This document shows positions 31,345-39,937 of a stretch of 46,215 bases of DNA, piece by piece. A model generated the notes under the pieces. It ran no database searches, was not told where the DNA came from, and saw nothing but the letters and a program-made list of their open reading frames with translations. Location of the stretch: NCBI GenBank assembly GCA_002395775.1, contig DGUV01000080.1:1-46215 (forward strand), in the 5' to 3' direction. The DNA comes from Prevotellaceae bacterium UBA4301. GTDB lineage: Bacteria > Bacteroidota > Bacteroidia > Bacteroidales > Bacteroidaceae. The position numbers were made by a program, and so were the translations under genes. The first letter of the stretch is position 1. Each line of letters starts with the position of its first letter.

Positions 31345-31806
31345 ATGATTATGATTGATGATTTGGATAAGAAAATTCTTAATCTTATCTCCAACGATGC
31401 ACGCATCCCCTTCCTTGAGGTCGCTCGCAAGTGTAATGTTTCTGGAGCTGCCATCCACCAGCGTATGCAGAAACTCCAGCAGTTAGGGATTATCAAAGGT
31501 TCGCAGTATCTGTTCGATCCCGAAAAGGTTGGCAATGGCACATGTGCTTTCATTGGCATCCTTCTGCGCGACCCTTCGGACAGTGAGCGTGTGCTGAATG
31601 AACTTCGCAACATCCCAGAAATCGTTGAATGCCATCTTACCACGGGCAACTACGATATGTTTATTAAACTTTATACCCACGACAATGCCCATTTGCTGCG
31701 CGTCATCCACGAGAAGTTGCAGCCCATAGGCATACAGCGCAGCGAGACGATGGTCTCGTTCAATGAGCCCATTCATCGCCAGATGCCCATCTATCTCGAG
31801 CGATGA
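31345..31806 (+). CDS. Lrp/AsnC-family transcriptional regulator
   Basis: A 153-residue regulator. The N-terminal winged helix-turn-helix reads LDKKILNLISNDARIPFLEVARKCNVSGAAIHQRMQKLQQLGII, and the C-terminal RAM domain CAFIGILLRDPSDSERVLNELRNIPEIVECHLTTGNYDMFIKLY. ATG codons at 31345 and 31351 are both possible. Members sense amino acids and bind DNA as dimers to octamers. Its stop overlaps the folA start by 4 bases, tying a feast/famine-type regulator to folate and thymidylate enzymes. Its targets are unknown. Confidence 0.92.
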   Translation: MIMIDDLDKKILNLISNDARIPFLEVARKCNVSGAAIHQRMQKLQQLGIIKGSQYLFDPEKVGNGTCAFIGILLRDPSDSERVLNELRNIPEIVECHLTTGNYDMFIKLYTHDNAHLLRVIHEKLQPIGIQRSETMVSFNEPIHRQMPIYLER

Positions 31807-32282
31807 TAAACATTATTGCCGCCGTTGCCCGCAATCGAGCCATCGGTCTCGACAACAAACTCCTTTATTGGCTCCCCAACGACCTTCGTCGCTTCAAGAG
31901 TCTCACCACCGGCCATACCATCATCATGGGCCGGCGCACCTTCGAGTCGTTGCCCAAGGGTGCCTTGCCCAATCGGCGCAACATTGTGCTCACGCGCAGT
32001 CAGCAGCAGTTTCCCGGAGCAGAAGCCTTTCCCACGCTCGCAGCAGCCCTTGACGCCTGTGCGCACGACGAGGAAGTCTATGTGATAGGTGGAGCCAGTG
32101 TCTATCGTCAGGCATTGCCCTTGGCCGACCGCCTTTGCCTGACGGAGATTGATGATACGCCCAAGGAGGCCGATGCTTTCTTCCCCGACTATTCCGACTG
32201 GGTGGTGGAGAAGGCCGAGGAGCACGAACCCGACGAACGGCATGCTTTTCACTATCGCTTTGTCGATTATATCCGACCATGA
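31803..32282 (+). CDS. folA: Dihydrofolate reductase
   Basis: A 159-residue protein: MINIIAAVARNRAIGLDNKLLYWLPNDLRRF with the catalytic Asp at residue 27, then HTIIMGRRTFESLP and YVIGGASVYRQALPLADRLCLTEI. It reduces dihydrofolate with NADPH, regenerating the cofactor consumed by thymidylate synthase, whose gene overlaps its stop by 4 bases. Length and motifs are normal. Confidence 0.95.
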   Translation: MINIIAAVARNRAIGLDNKLLYWLPNDLRRFKSLTTGHTIIMGRRTFESLPKGALPNRRNIVLTRSQQQFPGAEAFPTLAAALDACAHDEEVYVIGGASVYRQALPLADRLCLTEIDDTPKEADAFFPDYSDWVVEKAEEHEPDERHAFHYRFVDYIRP

Positions 32283-33076
32283 AACAATATCTCGACCTCT
32301 TACAACGCATCCTTGACGAAGGAGTGGTGAAGGGAGACCGTACAGGCACGGGCACCATCAGCATCTTCGGCCATCAGATGCGTTTCGACCTTGAGCAAGG
32401 TTTCCCCCTGCTCACCACCAAGAAGGTACATCTCAAGAGCATCATCTACGAACTGCTCTGGTTCCTTCAGGGCGACACCAATGTCCACTATCTGCAGGAA
32501 CATGGCGTGCGCATCTGGAACGAATGGGCCGACCCTGTCACTGGCGACCTTGGCCACATCTATGGCTATCAGTGGCGTTCGTGGCCCGACTACAACGGAG
32601 GCTTCATCGACCAAATTCAGCAGGCCGTCGATGCAATCAAGCGTAATCCCAATTCCCGCCGCATCATTGTCTCAGCGTGGAATGTTGCCGACATTGACAA
32701 CATGAACCTGCCTCCCTGCCATGCTTTCTTCCAGTTCTATGTGGCAGACGGGCGTTTGTCGCTGCAACTCTATCAGCGCAGTGCCGACTGCTTCCTGGGT
32801 GTTCCCTTCAACATCGCTTCTTATGCCTTGCTTTGCATGATGATGGCTCAGGTGTGCGGCCTTCGTCCGGGTGAGTTCATCCACACCACTGGCGACACAC
32901 ATATCTATCAGAACCATCTCGAGCAAGTCCACTTGCAGCTTAGTCGCGAGCCTCGTGCCTTGCCTCGCATGATTATTAATCCAGAGGTTAAGGACATCTT
33001 CAGTTTCCAATACGAGGATTTCCGTCTCGAAGGTTACGATCCTTGGCCAGCCATAAAAGGTGAGGTGTCGGTGTAG
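32279..33076 (+). CDS. thyA: Thymidylate synthase
   Basis: A 265-residue ThyA: MKQYLDLLQRILDEGVVKGDRTGTGTISIFGHQMRFDL, the catalytic cysteine C147 in LPPCHAFFQFYV, and the dUMP-binding RSADCFLGVPFNIASYALL and THIYQNHLEQ blocks. It converts dUMP to dTMP using methylene-tetrahydrofolate. The C-terminus ...PWPAIKGEVSV is close to the usual ending. Translationally coupled to folA. Confidence 0.96.
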   Translation: MKQYLDLLQRILDEGVVKGDRTGTGTISIFGHQMRFDLEQGFPLLTTKKVHLKSIIYELLWFLQGDTNVHYLQEHGVRIWNEWADPVTGDLGHIYGYQWRSWPDYNGGFIDQIQQAVDAIKRNPNSRRIIVSAWNVADIDNMNLPPCHAFFQFYVADGRLSLQLYQRSADCFLGVPFNIASYALLCMMMAQVCGLRPGEFIHTTGDTHIYQNHLEQVHLQLSREPRALPRMIINPEVKDIFSFQYEDFRLEGYDPWPAIKGEVSV

Positions 33077-33231
33077 AAGGGGAGTTATAGAGGAGTTAAG
33101 CGCCTATGGCGCAGGAGTTATAGGGGAGTTAAGCCACTTCGTGGCAGGAGTTAAAGGGGAGTTGTTGCTCCGGCAAGCTACGCAAGCGTCACTGCTTCGC
33201 AGATGCCGAGCGAAAAGGAAGTTAAGGGAAT
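33077..33231 (+). repeat. Hairpin-bearing tandem repeat between thyA and methyltransferase gene
   Basis: A unit of about 32-33 bases, AGGAGTTATAGGGGAGTTAA plus a hairpin, repeats across this gap. Hairpins are GCGCC-TAT-GGCGC (33100-33112), GCCAC-TTC-GTGGC (33133-33145) and TTGC-TCCG-GCAA (33165-33176), then ACGC-AA-GCGT (33184 on) and CTGC-TTC-GCAG (33192 on). The stems differ in sequence yet stay fully paired, while the linkers are nearly identical. This looks like selection for RNA or DNA structure, or repeated capture of short palindromes. No gene is seen in the gap. Confidence 0.7.
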
Positions 33232-34407
33232 ATGGTATTACCAGAAGATTTCATATCCTTGATGCGTTCCCATTTGGGTGACGAACAGGCTGAGGCGTTG
33301 TTTGATGGGCTTCAGCAGGAAGCCACTGTCGCAGTGCGTATCAATCCCTTCAAGGCCCGCCACCTGCAAGTCAATCCCCAGTTGCTGGCCGACCCCGTAC
33401 CCTGGTGCCCTGGGGCTTACTATCTCGATGGGCACAAGGCTTTCACCTTCGACCCCCTGTTCCATGCCGGAGCCTATTACGTGCAGGATGCCTCGTCGAT
33501 GTTCCTGGCCGAGGTGCTGAGGAAATATGAAACAAGCGTCACCCCCCTTGCAGCCCTCGACCTTTGTGCTGCCCCCGGGGGTAAGAGCACTTTGCTGACC
33601 AGTCATCTGCCCGAGGGCTCATTGCTCATCAGCAACGAACCCATCCGCAAACGTGCTCAGGTGCTTGCCGAGAATATGCAGAAGTGGGACTATCCTGGCA
33701 GTATCGTAACGCAGAATTATCCCGATGAATTCGGCCATTTTCGTTCCACCTTTGACTTGATACTAACCGACGTTCCTTGTTCTGGTGAGGGAATGTTTCG
33801 TAAGGACCCTGTAGCTATTCAGGAGTGGAGTCTCGAAAATGTTCACCAATGTGCTCAACGCCAGCGTGAGATACTTCGAGCCATTGTTCCTACACTCAAA
33901 CCAGGAGGTCTGCTTGTCTATAGTACTTGCACCTTCAATCGCTTCGAGGATGAAGAGCAAGTCGAATGGCTCCAGCAGGAATACGGCTTCCAATTGCTCG
34001 AGGAAAGTCACTTCTTGCCAGGTCGCGATAGGGGAGAGGGGCTCTATATCGCCGCCTTCCACCTCCCCCAGCCCCTCCCAAGGAGGGGAGAAGACTCGGA
34101 AGGGTCAACCGACATCTCTGCTCTTCGAAACAAGATTTCCCGTACGATGCATGTAATGGAGTTTACCCCTCCTTTGGAAGGGCAAGGGGAGGTAGATTTG
34201 TCCTACGACGATGCCATTCGATACTTGCGTCACGAGGCTTTGCACATCAGTGCACCACGGGGCTTGGTCGTTGTAACCTATCGAGGTTTGCCATTGGGTT
34301 TAGCCAAGAGTGTGGGTACACGCCTCAACAATCTCTATCCTGCCGAATGGCGCATTCGCACCACCTATAATCCCAGCGAGCCCCTTCCCCACATCTTCCT
34401 CGAATAA
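33232..34407 (+). CDS. NOL1/NOP2/Sun-family RNA m5C methyltransferase (RsmF-like)
   Basis: A 391-residue protein. The SAM-binding motif is LDLCAAPGGKSTLL. The two active-site cysteines are C183 in DVPCSGEGMF and C233 in YSTCTFNRFEDEEQV. A C-terminal RNA-binding region ends YNPSEPLPHIFLE. Related bacterial enzymes (RsmF/YebU) methylate cytosine in 16S rRNA. Between residues ~276 and ~321 the protein carries two stretches, FHLPQPLPRRGED and EFTPPLEGQGEVDL, encoded by a complete inverted repeat pair, yet the frame stays open and the downstream region is intact. The insertion lies after the catalytic domain and may be tolerated as a loop. The target RNA position is not known. Confidence 0.88.
   Translation: MVLPEDFISLMRSHLGDEQAEALFDGLQQEATVAVRINPFKARHLQVNPQLLADPVPWCPGAYYLDGHKAFTFDPLFHAGAYYVQDASSMFLAEVLRKYETSVTPLAALDLCAAPGGKSTLLTSHLPEGSLLISNEPIRKRAQVLAENMQKWDYPGSIVTQNYPDEFGHFRSTFDLILTDVPCSGEGMFRKDPVAIQEWSLENVHQCAQRQREILRAIVPTLKPGGLLVYSTCTFNRFEDEEQVEWLQQEYGFQLLEESHFLPGRDRGEGLYIAAFHLPQPLPRRGEDSEGSTDISALRNKISRTMHVMEFTPPLEGQGEVDLSYDDAIRYLRHEALHISAPRGLVVVTYRGLPLGLAKSVGTRLNNLYPAEWRIRTTYNPSEPLPHIFLE
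34059..34195. repeat. Inverted-arm repeat pair F, entirely inside a coding region
   Basis: The left arm 34059-34092 (ACCTCCCCCAGCCCCTCCC then AAGGAGGGG) and the right arm 34161-34195, its imperfect reverse complement, bracket a spacer of about 68 bases. The whole unit is translated without a stop. It has the same architecture as pairs A-E, which lie at gene junctions. Confidence 0.75.
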
Positions 34408-34408
34408 G

Positions 34409-34545
34409 CCTTAGGGCTTCCACGATAACCCCTAGGCCTTCCGCGATAACCCCTAGGCCTTCCGTAATAACCCCTAAGGCCTTTCGTCATCGAACCTAAG
34501 GTCCTCTGTCATCGCACCTAAGGTCTTATTTCATCGAGCCTAAGG
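34409..34545. repeat. Array 1 of seven ~22-bp phased CCTWAGG palindromes
   Basis: Cores lie at 34409-34415, 34431-34436, 34452-34457, 34473-34479, 34495-34501, 34517-34523 and 34539-34545. Centres are 21-22 bases apart, two helical turns. The cores are CCTTAGG, CCTAGG or CCTAAGG; the linkers drift (CTTCCGCGATAAC to TCTTATTTCATCGAG). The array fills the first third of the 382-base gap 34408-34789, starting two bases after the methyltransferase stop and ending about 40 bases before the predicted promoter of the BspA-like gene. Phasing suggests a multi-site DNA-binding target; the protein is unknown. Confidence 0.8.
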
Positions 34546-34584
34546 TACAAATGCAAAGGCTTTATGCCTTTTTTTCGCCTTCCT

Positions 34585-34617
34585 TTTGTCAATTTTGTCA
34601 TTTTATTTGTATATTTG
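34585..34617 (+). promoter_or_regulatory. Promoter of the BspA-like gene
   Basis: TTTG at 34585-34588, a 21-base gap, then TATATTTG at 34610-34617 fit the Bacteroidota -33/-7 pattern. The leader to the ATG at 34790 would be about 165 bases, unusually long. I saw no recognisable riboswitch in it. Confidence 0.65.
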
Positions 34618-34789
34618 TAGCGAAAAAGATAATTGTCTTGCCGATGAAAGTGTGTATAGCTGACACATAAGATAGCCAAGAACTTCAAACACATTATTGT
34701 GCTGGAGTCTTGGTTTTTGGTTTTATGCAGTCAAGCCTAATGCCTATAGACCTGAAAACAAAACGAATAAAACTTAAAAACAAAAGCAT

Positions 34790-37700
34790 ATGAAGACACT
34801 TCGTTTACTCCTTTCCGTTCTCCTGCTAATAGTTGGAGGCATGAGCTCTACTTTGTTAGCGCAAAGCTATTATAATGGGCAACCCGATTTTATTGTTAAT
34901 GGGGTTGGGTATTGTAAGTGCCAAACTCGTGATTTTACGGGTGATGGTGTGACGATAGTATCCATTCCAAGTGGAGTATCTGACTTCACGGTCCCCAGTG
35001 AAATTACTTTCGATGAAGAGCGTACGGTTAATGGTTACACCTACACCGTAACTACGAGATACCGCGTATATGGTATGGGCTTTTTTGCCCAGCTTGTAGG
35101 AGATGGTCCGGGGAGTTACCAATATGTATGGGAGGAAGTTAATATTTCCAGTCAAGACCTTCGGACTTTAAGGATTAATCATTTAATGAATGGTGGTTTT
35201 TACTTAAACAAGACTTCCTTGCCCCATCTGCAAAACGTCTATTTTGCATCAGGAACTCTCCCCCCAACAAACGAAGCCCTCAGCTATAAGTGGTACACTA
35301 CGCACGTATATAACGCTTTGGAACCCAATATCGCTGCCTGGCGTGAAAAGGAAGCAGACCTAGTCTTGGAGTTAAATGAGGACAACTCATATACAGTAGA
35401 TGATGTAACTTACTATATGGATAACGATAATCGGAGTGCTTATGTCTACAGCATAGGCGGAAATAGCGAGTCGATATCGATTCCTAATAGTATTCAGGGA
35501 CAGAATCAGGGATATTATCGTGTAGTGGCCCTGGGAGTTCCGGGTTTCAAGATGAAAAGCACGAATGCCAATTTGAAGACGTTGTCATTGGTGAGTGATA
35601 TTGCACTAAACGAATGTGAATTTGCCAACCCGCTCAAGGATCTCTATTTCAGAGGCGACTTGCCATATACACCAACTGTCTTCTTCAATGGTCAGCAGAG
35701 TAATCTCACACTTCATGCAGGTCCGGATGATCATAGAATTTATGCATGGCAGGATGCTGTGCATGAGGTAAAGATTGATTACACGTTCGATGAAAATGGT
35801 GTGGGATATGCCGGAAGTCATATTATGGCATTTGAGGGGACAAAGACTTCAATCACTATTCCCGGTGCGGCAACCGTGGGTTCGGCATATCTTCCTACAA
35901 CCTTTACGGATAATACACTCAAGGAACTGACATTTGAGAGTTCTGCTCAGTTGAAGAATGCCAATTTCGGAGGATGCAGTAAGTTGGAGAAACTGACATT
36001 CAATGACAACGTGTCCTTCGAAGGAAACACTTCTTTTACTAATTGTAATTCACTCCGAGAGATTTACTTCGGTGCAGGGGTAACAGGTCTGTCTGGCAAG
36101 TTTGCTAGCGTTCCTCTTTCTAAAATCGTCTTCCAAGGTAACATTCCTTCTCTTTCGGGTTCAGGTTCCGATTACGCTTCAGCTCCCGAAAACGTGGATG
36201 TCTTTGTAAATGCCGATGAGACGTTTATTGCCCAACTTCGCACTCAGTCTCCCTGGAGTGACTTTAAGAGCGTACAACCATGGAACAATGGACGTCTGAC
36301 ATTGTCTCTGACATTGAAGGGAGAGAAGGTGACCTATACAGGTGAGGATGAAACGCCGGTAACGCTTGAAAGCACAACTAGCCAAGTGCAACAGAATATA
36401 TTGTTGCAGAAGTATGCCGACTTCTCGTTCTCGGTTTATGACCGCTTTGGCAGTTTCGTACGTGAGCGTGTTATGGTTAATGGACGCGATATCACAGACG
36501 ACACGAGTTTCTATGTTCAGGGCGATGGCTTCCGCACCTACACAATCACTTATGTCAAGGAAAACACGTATATCGACGTTGCAGGTCTATATCCTTGGAT
36601 GTCTCTTGCCTTCCACAGCACCCAGGCTGGCACCTTTGCCCAAACGGTGGCAAACTTCTCCGAGAGTCAGAAAAGGCAATTGCGTGGTTTGGTAATCAGT
36701 GGCGAGATTAATTCCACCGACTTGCGTGAGATACGCAATCTGTGTGGTGTACCGTTCACTTGGCCCGCTACAACTACGCCTCCTTCCACAGGCTACAATG
36801 TCAGCTATCTCGACCTCTCCAAGGCAACATTCGTGGCAGGAGGTCAGCCCTTCATGCGTTCGGTTTACAGTGATAATGCGACTCATGATTACTACGCCCC
36901 CGAAGCGGCATTCACATACCTCACGCAGGTTGATACCCTGTGGGTTCCCACCTCGCTCAGCGGCTTCAGCATGTGGCAATTCACGGATTCGAACCCCAAC
37001 ATGGTTGTTTATACGCTTCGCAACGAAACCAACTTCCTGACCACTATGGAGCAAACCAGCAGTCAGCAAACCCTGGTTGTTCCTAAGGGACGCACAGAAT
37101 ACTATAGCGGTAAGGGCTTTGGCACGGTGGTTGACGGAGGATATGACGGCGTTGGAACCATTACACCAGCAAAGCCTGACTTTGTGACGCTTAACATTTG
37201 TCGAGGCAATGGGGATGCAAATGTTGTCCTAAAGTATAATAAGAAGATTGATGGTGAAGTGCAGGAGCATGTAGAAACCATCCCCGTGGGCTCATCCTCT
37301 ATCCAGATTTCTCACGAAGACCTTTATCAGGCTTGGGATGGTTCGGATTACTATCCCACGCTTGAACTTGGCATCACCTGTCCCAGGAATCGTAGTGTCA
37401 GGGTGTTCTGCAACGGTACAGAACTTACGGACGCGAATCCCGATGCCATTGACGACGAGCATACCTATTATTATTATAGTTTCATCTCGTTCGACTTTGA
37501 ACACTATTATGTAAACAACACATCCTTCGAACGGAACATTGACATTCAGTTTGGCGATGCCATAGTATCGGAAGTTCGTACTATGCGTTTCCGCAGCAAC
37601 TCTGTCAATCAGGATGTTGCCGTCTATATGTACGATAAGGATTCGGAGGGCAACGCCATTACCGATTCTGCAGAACCTTTGGCAAAGGATGTCTTCCATT

Positions 37701-39937
37701 CTGTACCTGTGACCAAAATTGTACAGATGCTGTTCCCCGTAAGCAGTGGCAATCCTTCTGAAACGGGAGTTCTTATGCTTAATGGCGTGCCGGTAGAGGG
37801 CGCAAATTACAGTTGGGAAGGACATAATTGGCAGTATGAGGTGAATGACCTGACAACGAAAGAGGTATGGGATTTCCTGCTCGATGTTCGGTATGCCGGT
37901 GAGCCTGATCCTAACAAGGTGACCCACCACGTTCTGCTTGCCGACGACAGCGGTATGTCTACAGTTACCTTCAACTATACCGATGAAGCAGGCAATGTTT
38001 ACACCAATCAAGTAAAGCAGGGAACAAACACCTTTGAGATGGATAAGGTGACGATGAACGAGAACACCTATGTTGATCTTACCATCAAGGTGCCTGCTGA
38101 ATATCAACTTAGTCTTTATAATAGTATTGTCCCGCAACAAGTAGAACAGGAGGGAGAACCATCTACCGAGAATGGTGTAGAGTTTATCACCTACCGCTGG
38201 CACAAGACAGACTACGAGTTCCGTATGGTCAACCAGTCGCTGTCTATCGTTGTGAGTGCTTCTGGCCCAACCATGAATATGGATGTGATGTTGCTTGGTA
38301 ATGCTATGGCAGTTTTCAAGCCTAAGACAGGAAACGGAACCGACCTTGAGCCTCAATATGTCAATGAGAGCGGCTCTGTCCAATTAAATGGAAAGACGCA
38401 GCAATTGGAACTCATTGTTGGCGTAAAAGAGCAAGTCGGCGATGAGTTTTGGACAAATAATCAGTTGGTGGTAAAGGCTGACGGACAAGATGTTAGTTCC
38501 CTCTTCACGACAACACCCGAATGGCATGGTAACAACCAGGGATTCGTCACCACGACTCCCATTTCTGGTGAACTACTGAAAGCCAAGAACTGGGTTGTTG
38601 GTTTCAAGGATCAGAATAGCAATATCGTAACACATCGGGCAACAATCACTGGTGAAAAAGGCAATAACGTTGTGCTCATTCAGTGGAAGTCGGCACAAGG
38701 CATTCTCGATGAATATCAGGTCGATGCAAATACCCCGACTGTGACTTCTACCTCGAACGCAAGCCCGACAGAGTGCCGCCCGTGTGTTACGCTTGCTGAT
38801 GGCTACACGTTCAAGGCATACTTCAACGGACAGCTAATGACAGGCTTCACTAAGGATGGAACTGTTTGGGTGGCAACGTTTAGCGAACCAGCAACAACCG
38901 ATGGTTCTTGGGTATTCGAATTTGCAAAGAAACCTGCTGAAATCATACAGTTTGCCGATGCCAACGTGAAGGCCATCTGCGTGGCTAACTGGGATACTGA
39001 CCACGATGGTGAACTCTCGAAGGATGAGGCTGCGGCTGTGACGACGCTGAAGGTTGGTGACAATTCTGTATTCAGGGACAATGCCACTATTACTTCGTTC
39101 GATGAGTTCCAGTACTTCACAGGGCTTACAAGTGTTGAGGACCATGCGTTCTCCTCTTGTACTAATCTGACATCAGTGGTTGTTCCCAAGGACGTAACCA
39201 CTATTGAGAATGCAGCATTTAGTGGTTGCAGCAATTTGTCAATTGTGTTGCCTGAGGGATTAACAAGCATTGGTAATGATGGTTTCCGAAACTGTGTTTA
39301 TATGAAGGAAATCAGCTTACCAGAGAGTCTGACAAAGATTGGGTCGAGTGCCTTAGCTGGTTGCATTACGCTGAAAACTCTTTATATTCCCAAGAATCTA
39401 ACTTCCATTGGGTACCAAGCTCTTGCCAACCTTAAGGGTCTTTTGTCTATAGCTGTTGACCCGGCAAACCCCAAATACGACTCTCGCAATGGGTGCAATG
39501 CAGTCATAACAACGGCATCAAATGCAATGGTTATAGGTTGCCAAAACACAAACCTGCCAGAAGGAGTAAAGGTTATAAGTGGAATGTTCAATCAGAATCA
39601 CTTGCAATCTTTTGTCATACCAAGCAGTGCAACTTCAGTTGCTGCGAATGCTTTCTATAATTGTAGTCAATTGAAGACAGTTGTGGCAAAGGGAGTTACT
39701 CCACCCACCCTGGGCAACGATGCGTTTAAGGGCATTCATGCCGATTGCGTGCTTTGGGTTCCTTATGGTAAGACCCAGGCATATCGTGCAGCCGGTTGGG
39801 GCGATGGTCAGGACGGTAGTGCGTCTGTCTTCAAGGAAATCAAGGAACTGCCTTCGAAGTATGATGTGAACGAAGACGGCACTGTCTCCATTTCCGACGT
39901 AACGAAGTTGGTAAATGTGATACTTGGCAAGGAATAA
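34790..39937 (+). CDS. BspA-like leucine-rich surface protein with dockerin-like tail
   Basis: A 1715-residue exported protein; signal peptide MKTLRLLLSVLLLIVGGMSS plus TLLA. BspA/LRR_5-type repeats occur near residues 260-310 and 375-435 (LKELTFESSAQLKNANFGGCSKLEKLTF). A long middle part of beta-rich, Ig-like or fibre-like sequence without recognised domains follows. An EF-hand-like stretch, NWDTDHDGELSKDEAA, lies near 1396, then a clean LRR_5 block at about 1440-1670 (HAFSSCTNLTSVVVPKDVTTIENAAFSGCSNL). The last 25 residues, YDVNEDGTVSISDVTKLVNV and on, are one dockerin-type calcium-binding repeat. It is probably an adhesin or surface binding protein. The gene reads as more AT-rich than its neighbours. 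It is flanked on both sides by phased palindrome arrays, which together suggest an accessory or acquired gene. Confidence 0.85.
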   Translation: MKTLRLLLSVLLLIVGGMSSTLLAQSYYNGQPDFIVNGVGYCKCQTRDFTGDGVTIVSIPSGVSDFTVPSEITFDEERTVNGYTYTVTTRYRVYGMGFFAQLVGDGPGSYQYVWEEVNISSQDLRTLRINHLMNGGFYLNKTSLPHLQNVYFASGTLPPTNEALSYKWYTTHVYNALEPNIAAWREKEADLVLELNEDNSYTVDDVTYYMDNDNRSAYVYSIGGNSESISIPNSIQGQNQGYYRVVALGVPGFKMKSTNANLKTLSLVSDIALNECEFANPLKDLYFRGDLPYTPTVFFNGQQSNLTLHAGPDDHRIYAWQDAVHEVKIDYTFDENGVGYAGSHIMAFEGTKTSITIPGAATVGSAYLPTTFTDNTLKELTFESSAQLKNANFGGCSKLEKLTFNDNVSFEGNTSFTNCNSLREIYFGAGVTGLSGKFASVPLSKIVFQGNIPSLSGSGSDYASAPENVDVFVNADETFIAQLRTQSPWSDFKSVQPWNNGRLTLSLTLKGEKVTYTGEDETPVTLESTTSQVQQNILLQKYADFSFSVYDRFGSFVRERVMVNGRDITDDTSFYVQGDGFRTYTITYVKENTYIDVAGLYPWMSLAFHSTQAGTFAQTVANFSESQKRQLRGLVISGEINSTDLREIRNLCGVPFTWPATTTPPSTGYNVSYLDLSKATFVAGGQPFMRSVYSDNATHDYYAPEAAFTYLTQVDTLWVPTSLSGFSMWQFTDSNPNMVVYTLRNETNFLTTMEQTSSQQTLVVPKGRTEYYSGKGFGTVVDGGYDGVGTITPAKPDFVTLNICRGNGDANVVLKYNKKIDGEVQEHVETIPVGSSSIQISHEDLYQAWDGSDYYPTLELGITCPRNRSVRVFCNGTELTDANPDAIDDEHTYYYYSFISFDFEHYYVNNTSFERNIDIQFGDAIVSEVRTMRFRSNSVNQDVAVYMYDKDSEGNAITDSAEPLAKDVFHSVPVTKIVQMLFPVSSGNPSETGVLMLNGVPVEGANYSWEGHNWQYEVNDLTTKEVWDFLLDVRYAGEPDPNKVTHHVLLADDSGMSTVTFNYTDEAGNVYTNQVKQGTNTFEMDKVTMNENTYVDLTIKVPAEYQLSLYNSIVPQQVEQEGEPSTENGVEFITYRWHKTDYEFRMVNQSLSIVVSASGPTMNMDVMLLGNAMAVFKPKTGNGTDLEPQYVNESGSVQLNGKTQQLELIVGVKEQVGDEFWTNNQLVVKADGQDVSSLFTTTPEWHGNNQGFVTTTPISGELLKAKNWVVGFKDQNSNIVTHRATITGEKGNNVVLIQWKSAQGILDEYQVDANTPTVTSTSNASPTECRPCVTLADGYTFKAYFNGQLMTGFTKDGTVWVATFSEPATTDGSWVFEFAKKPAEIIQFADANVKAICVANWDTDHDGELSKDEAAAVTTLKVGDNSVFRDNATITSFDEFQYFTGLTSVEDHAFSSCTNLTSVVVPKDVTTIENAAFSGCSNLSIVLPEGLTSIGNDGFRNCVYMKEISLPESLTKIGSSALAGCITLKTLYIPKNLTSIGYQALANLKGLLSIAVDPANPKYDSRNGCNAVITTASNAMVIGCQNTNLPEGVKVISGMFNQNHLQSFVIPSSATSVAANAFYNCSQLKTVVAKGVTPPTLGNDAFKGIHADCVLWVPYGKTQAYRAAGWGDGQDGSASVFKEIKELPSKYDVNEDGTVSISDVTKLVNVILGKE

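Noticed and set aside
34409..34545. Possible CRISPR array
   Set aside because: Repeats are only 6-7 bases, spacers are 14-15 bases and related to each other, and no cas genes are present. The same holds for 40098-40289 and 33077-33231.
37292..38383. A 363-codon minus-strand open frame within the BspA-like gene
   Set aside because: The plus-strand protein is continuous with signal peptide, LRR blocks and tail; the reverse frame has no recognisable features.
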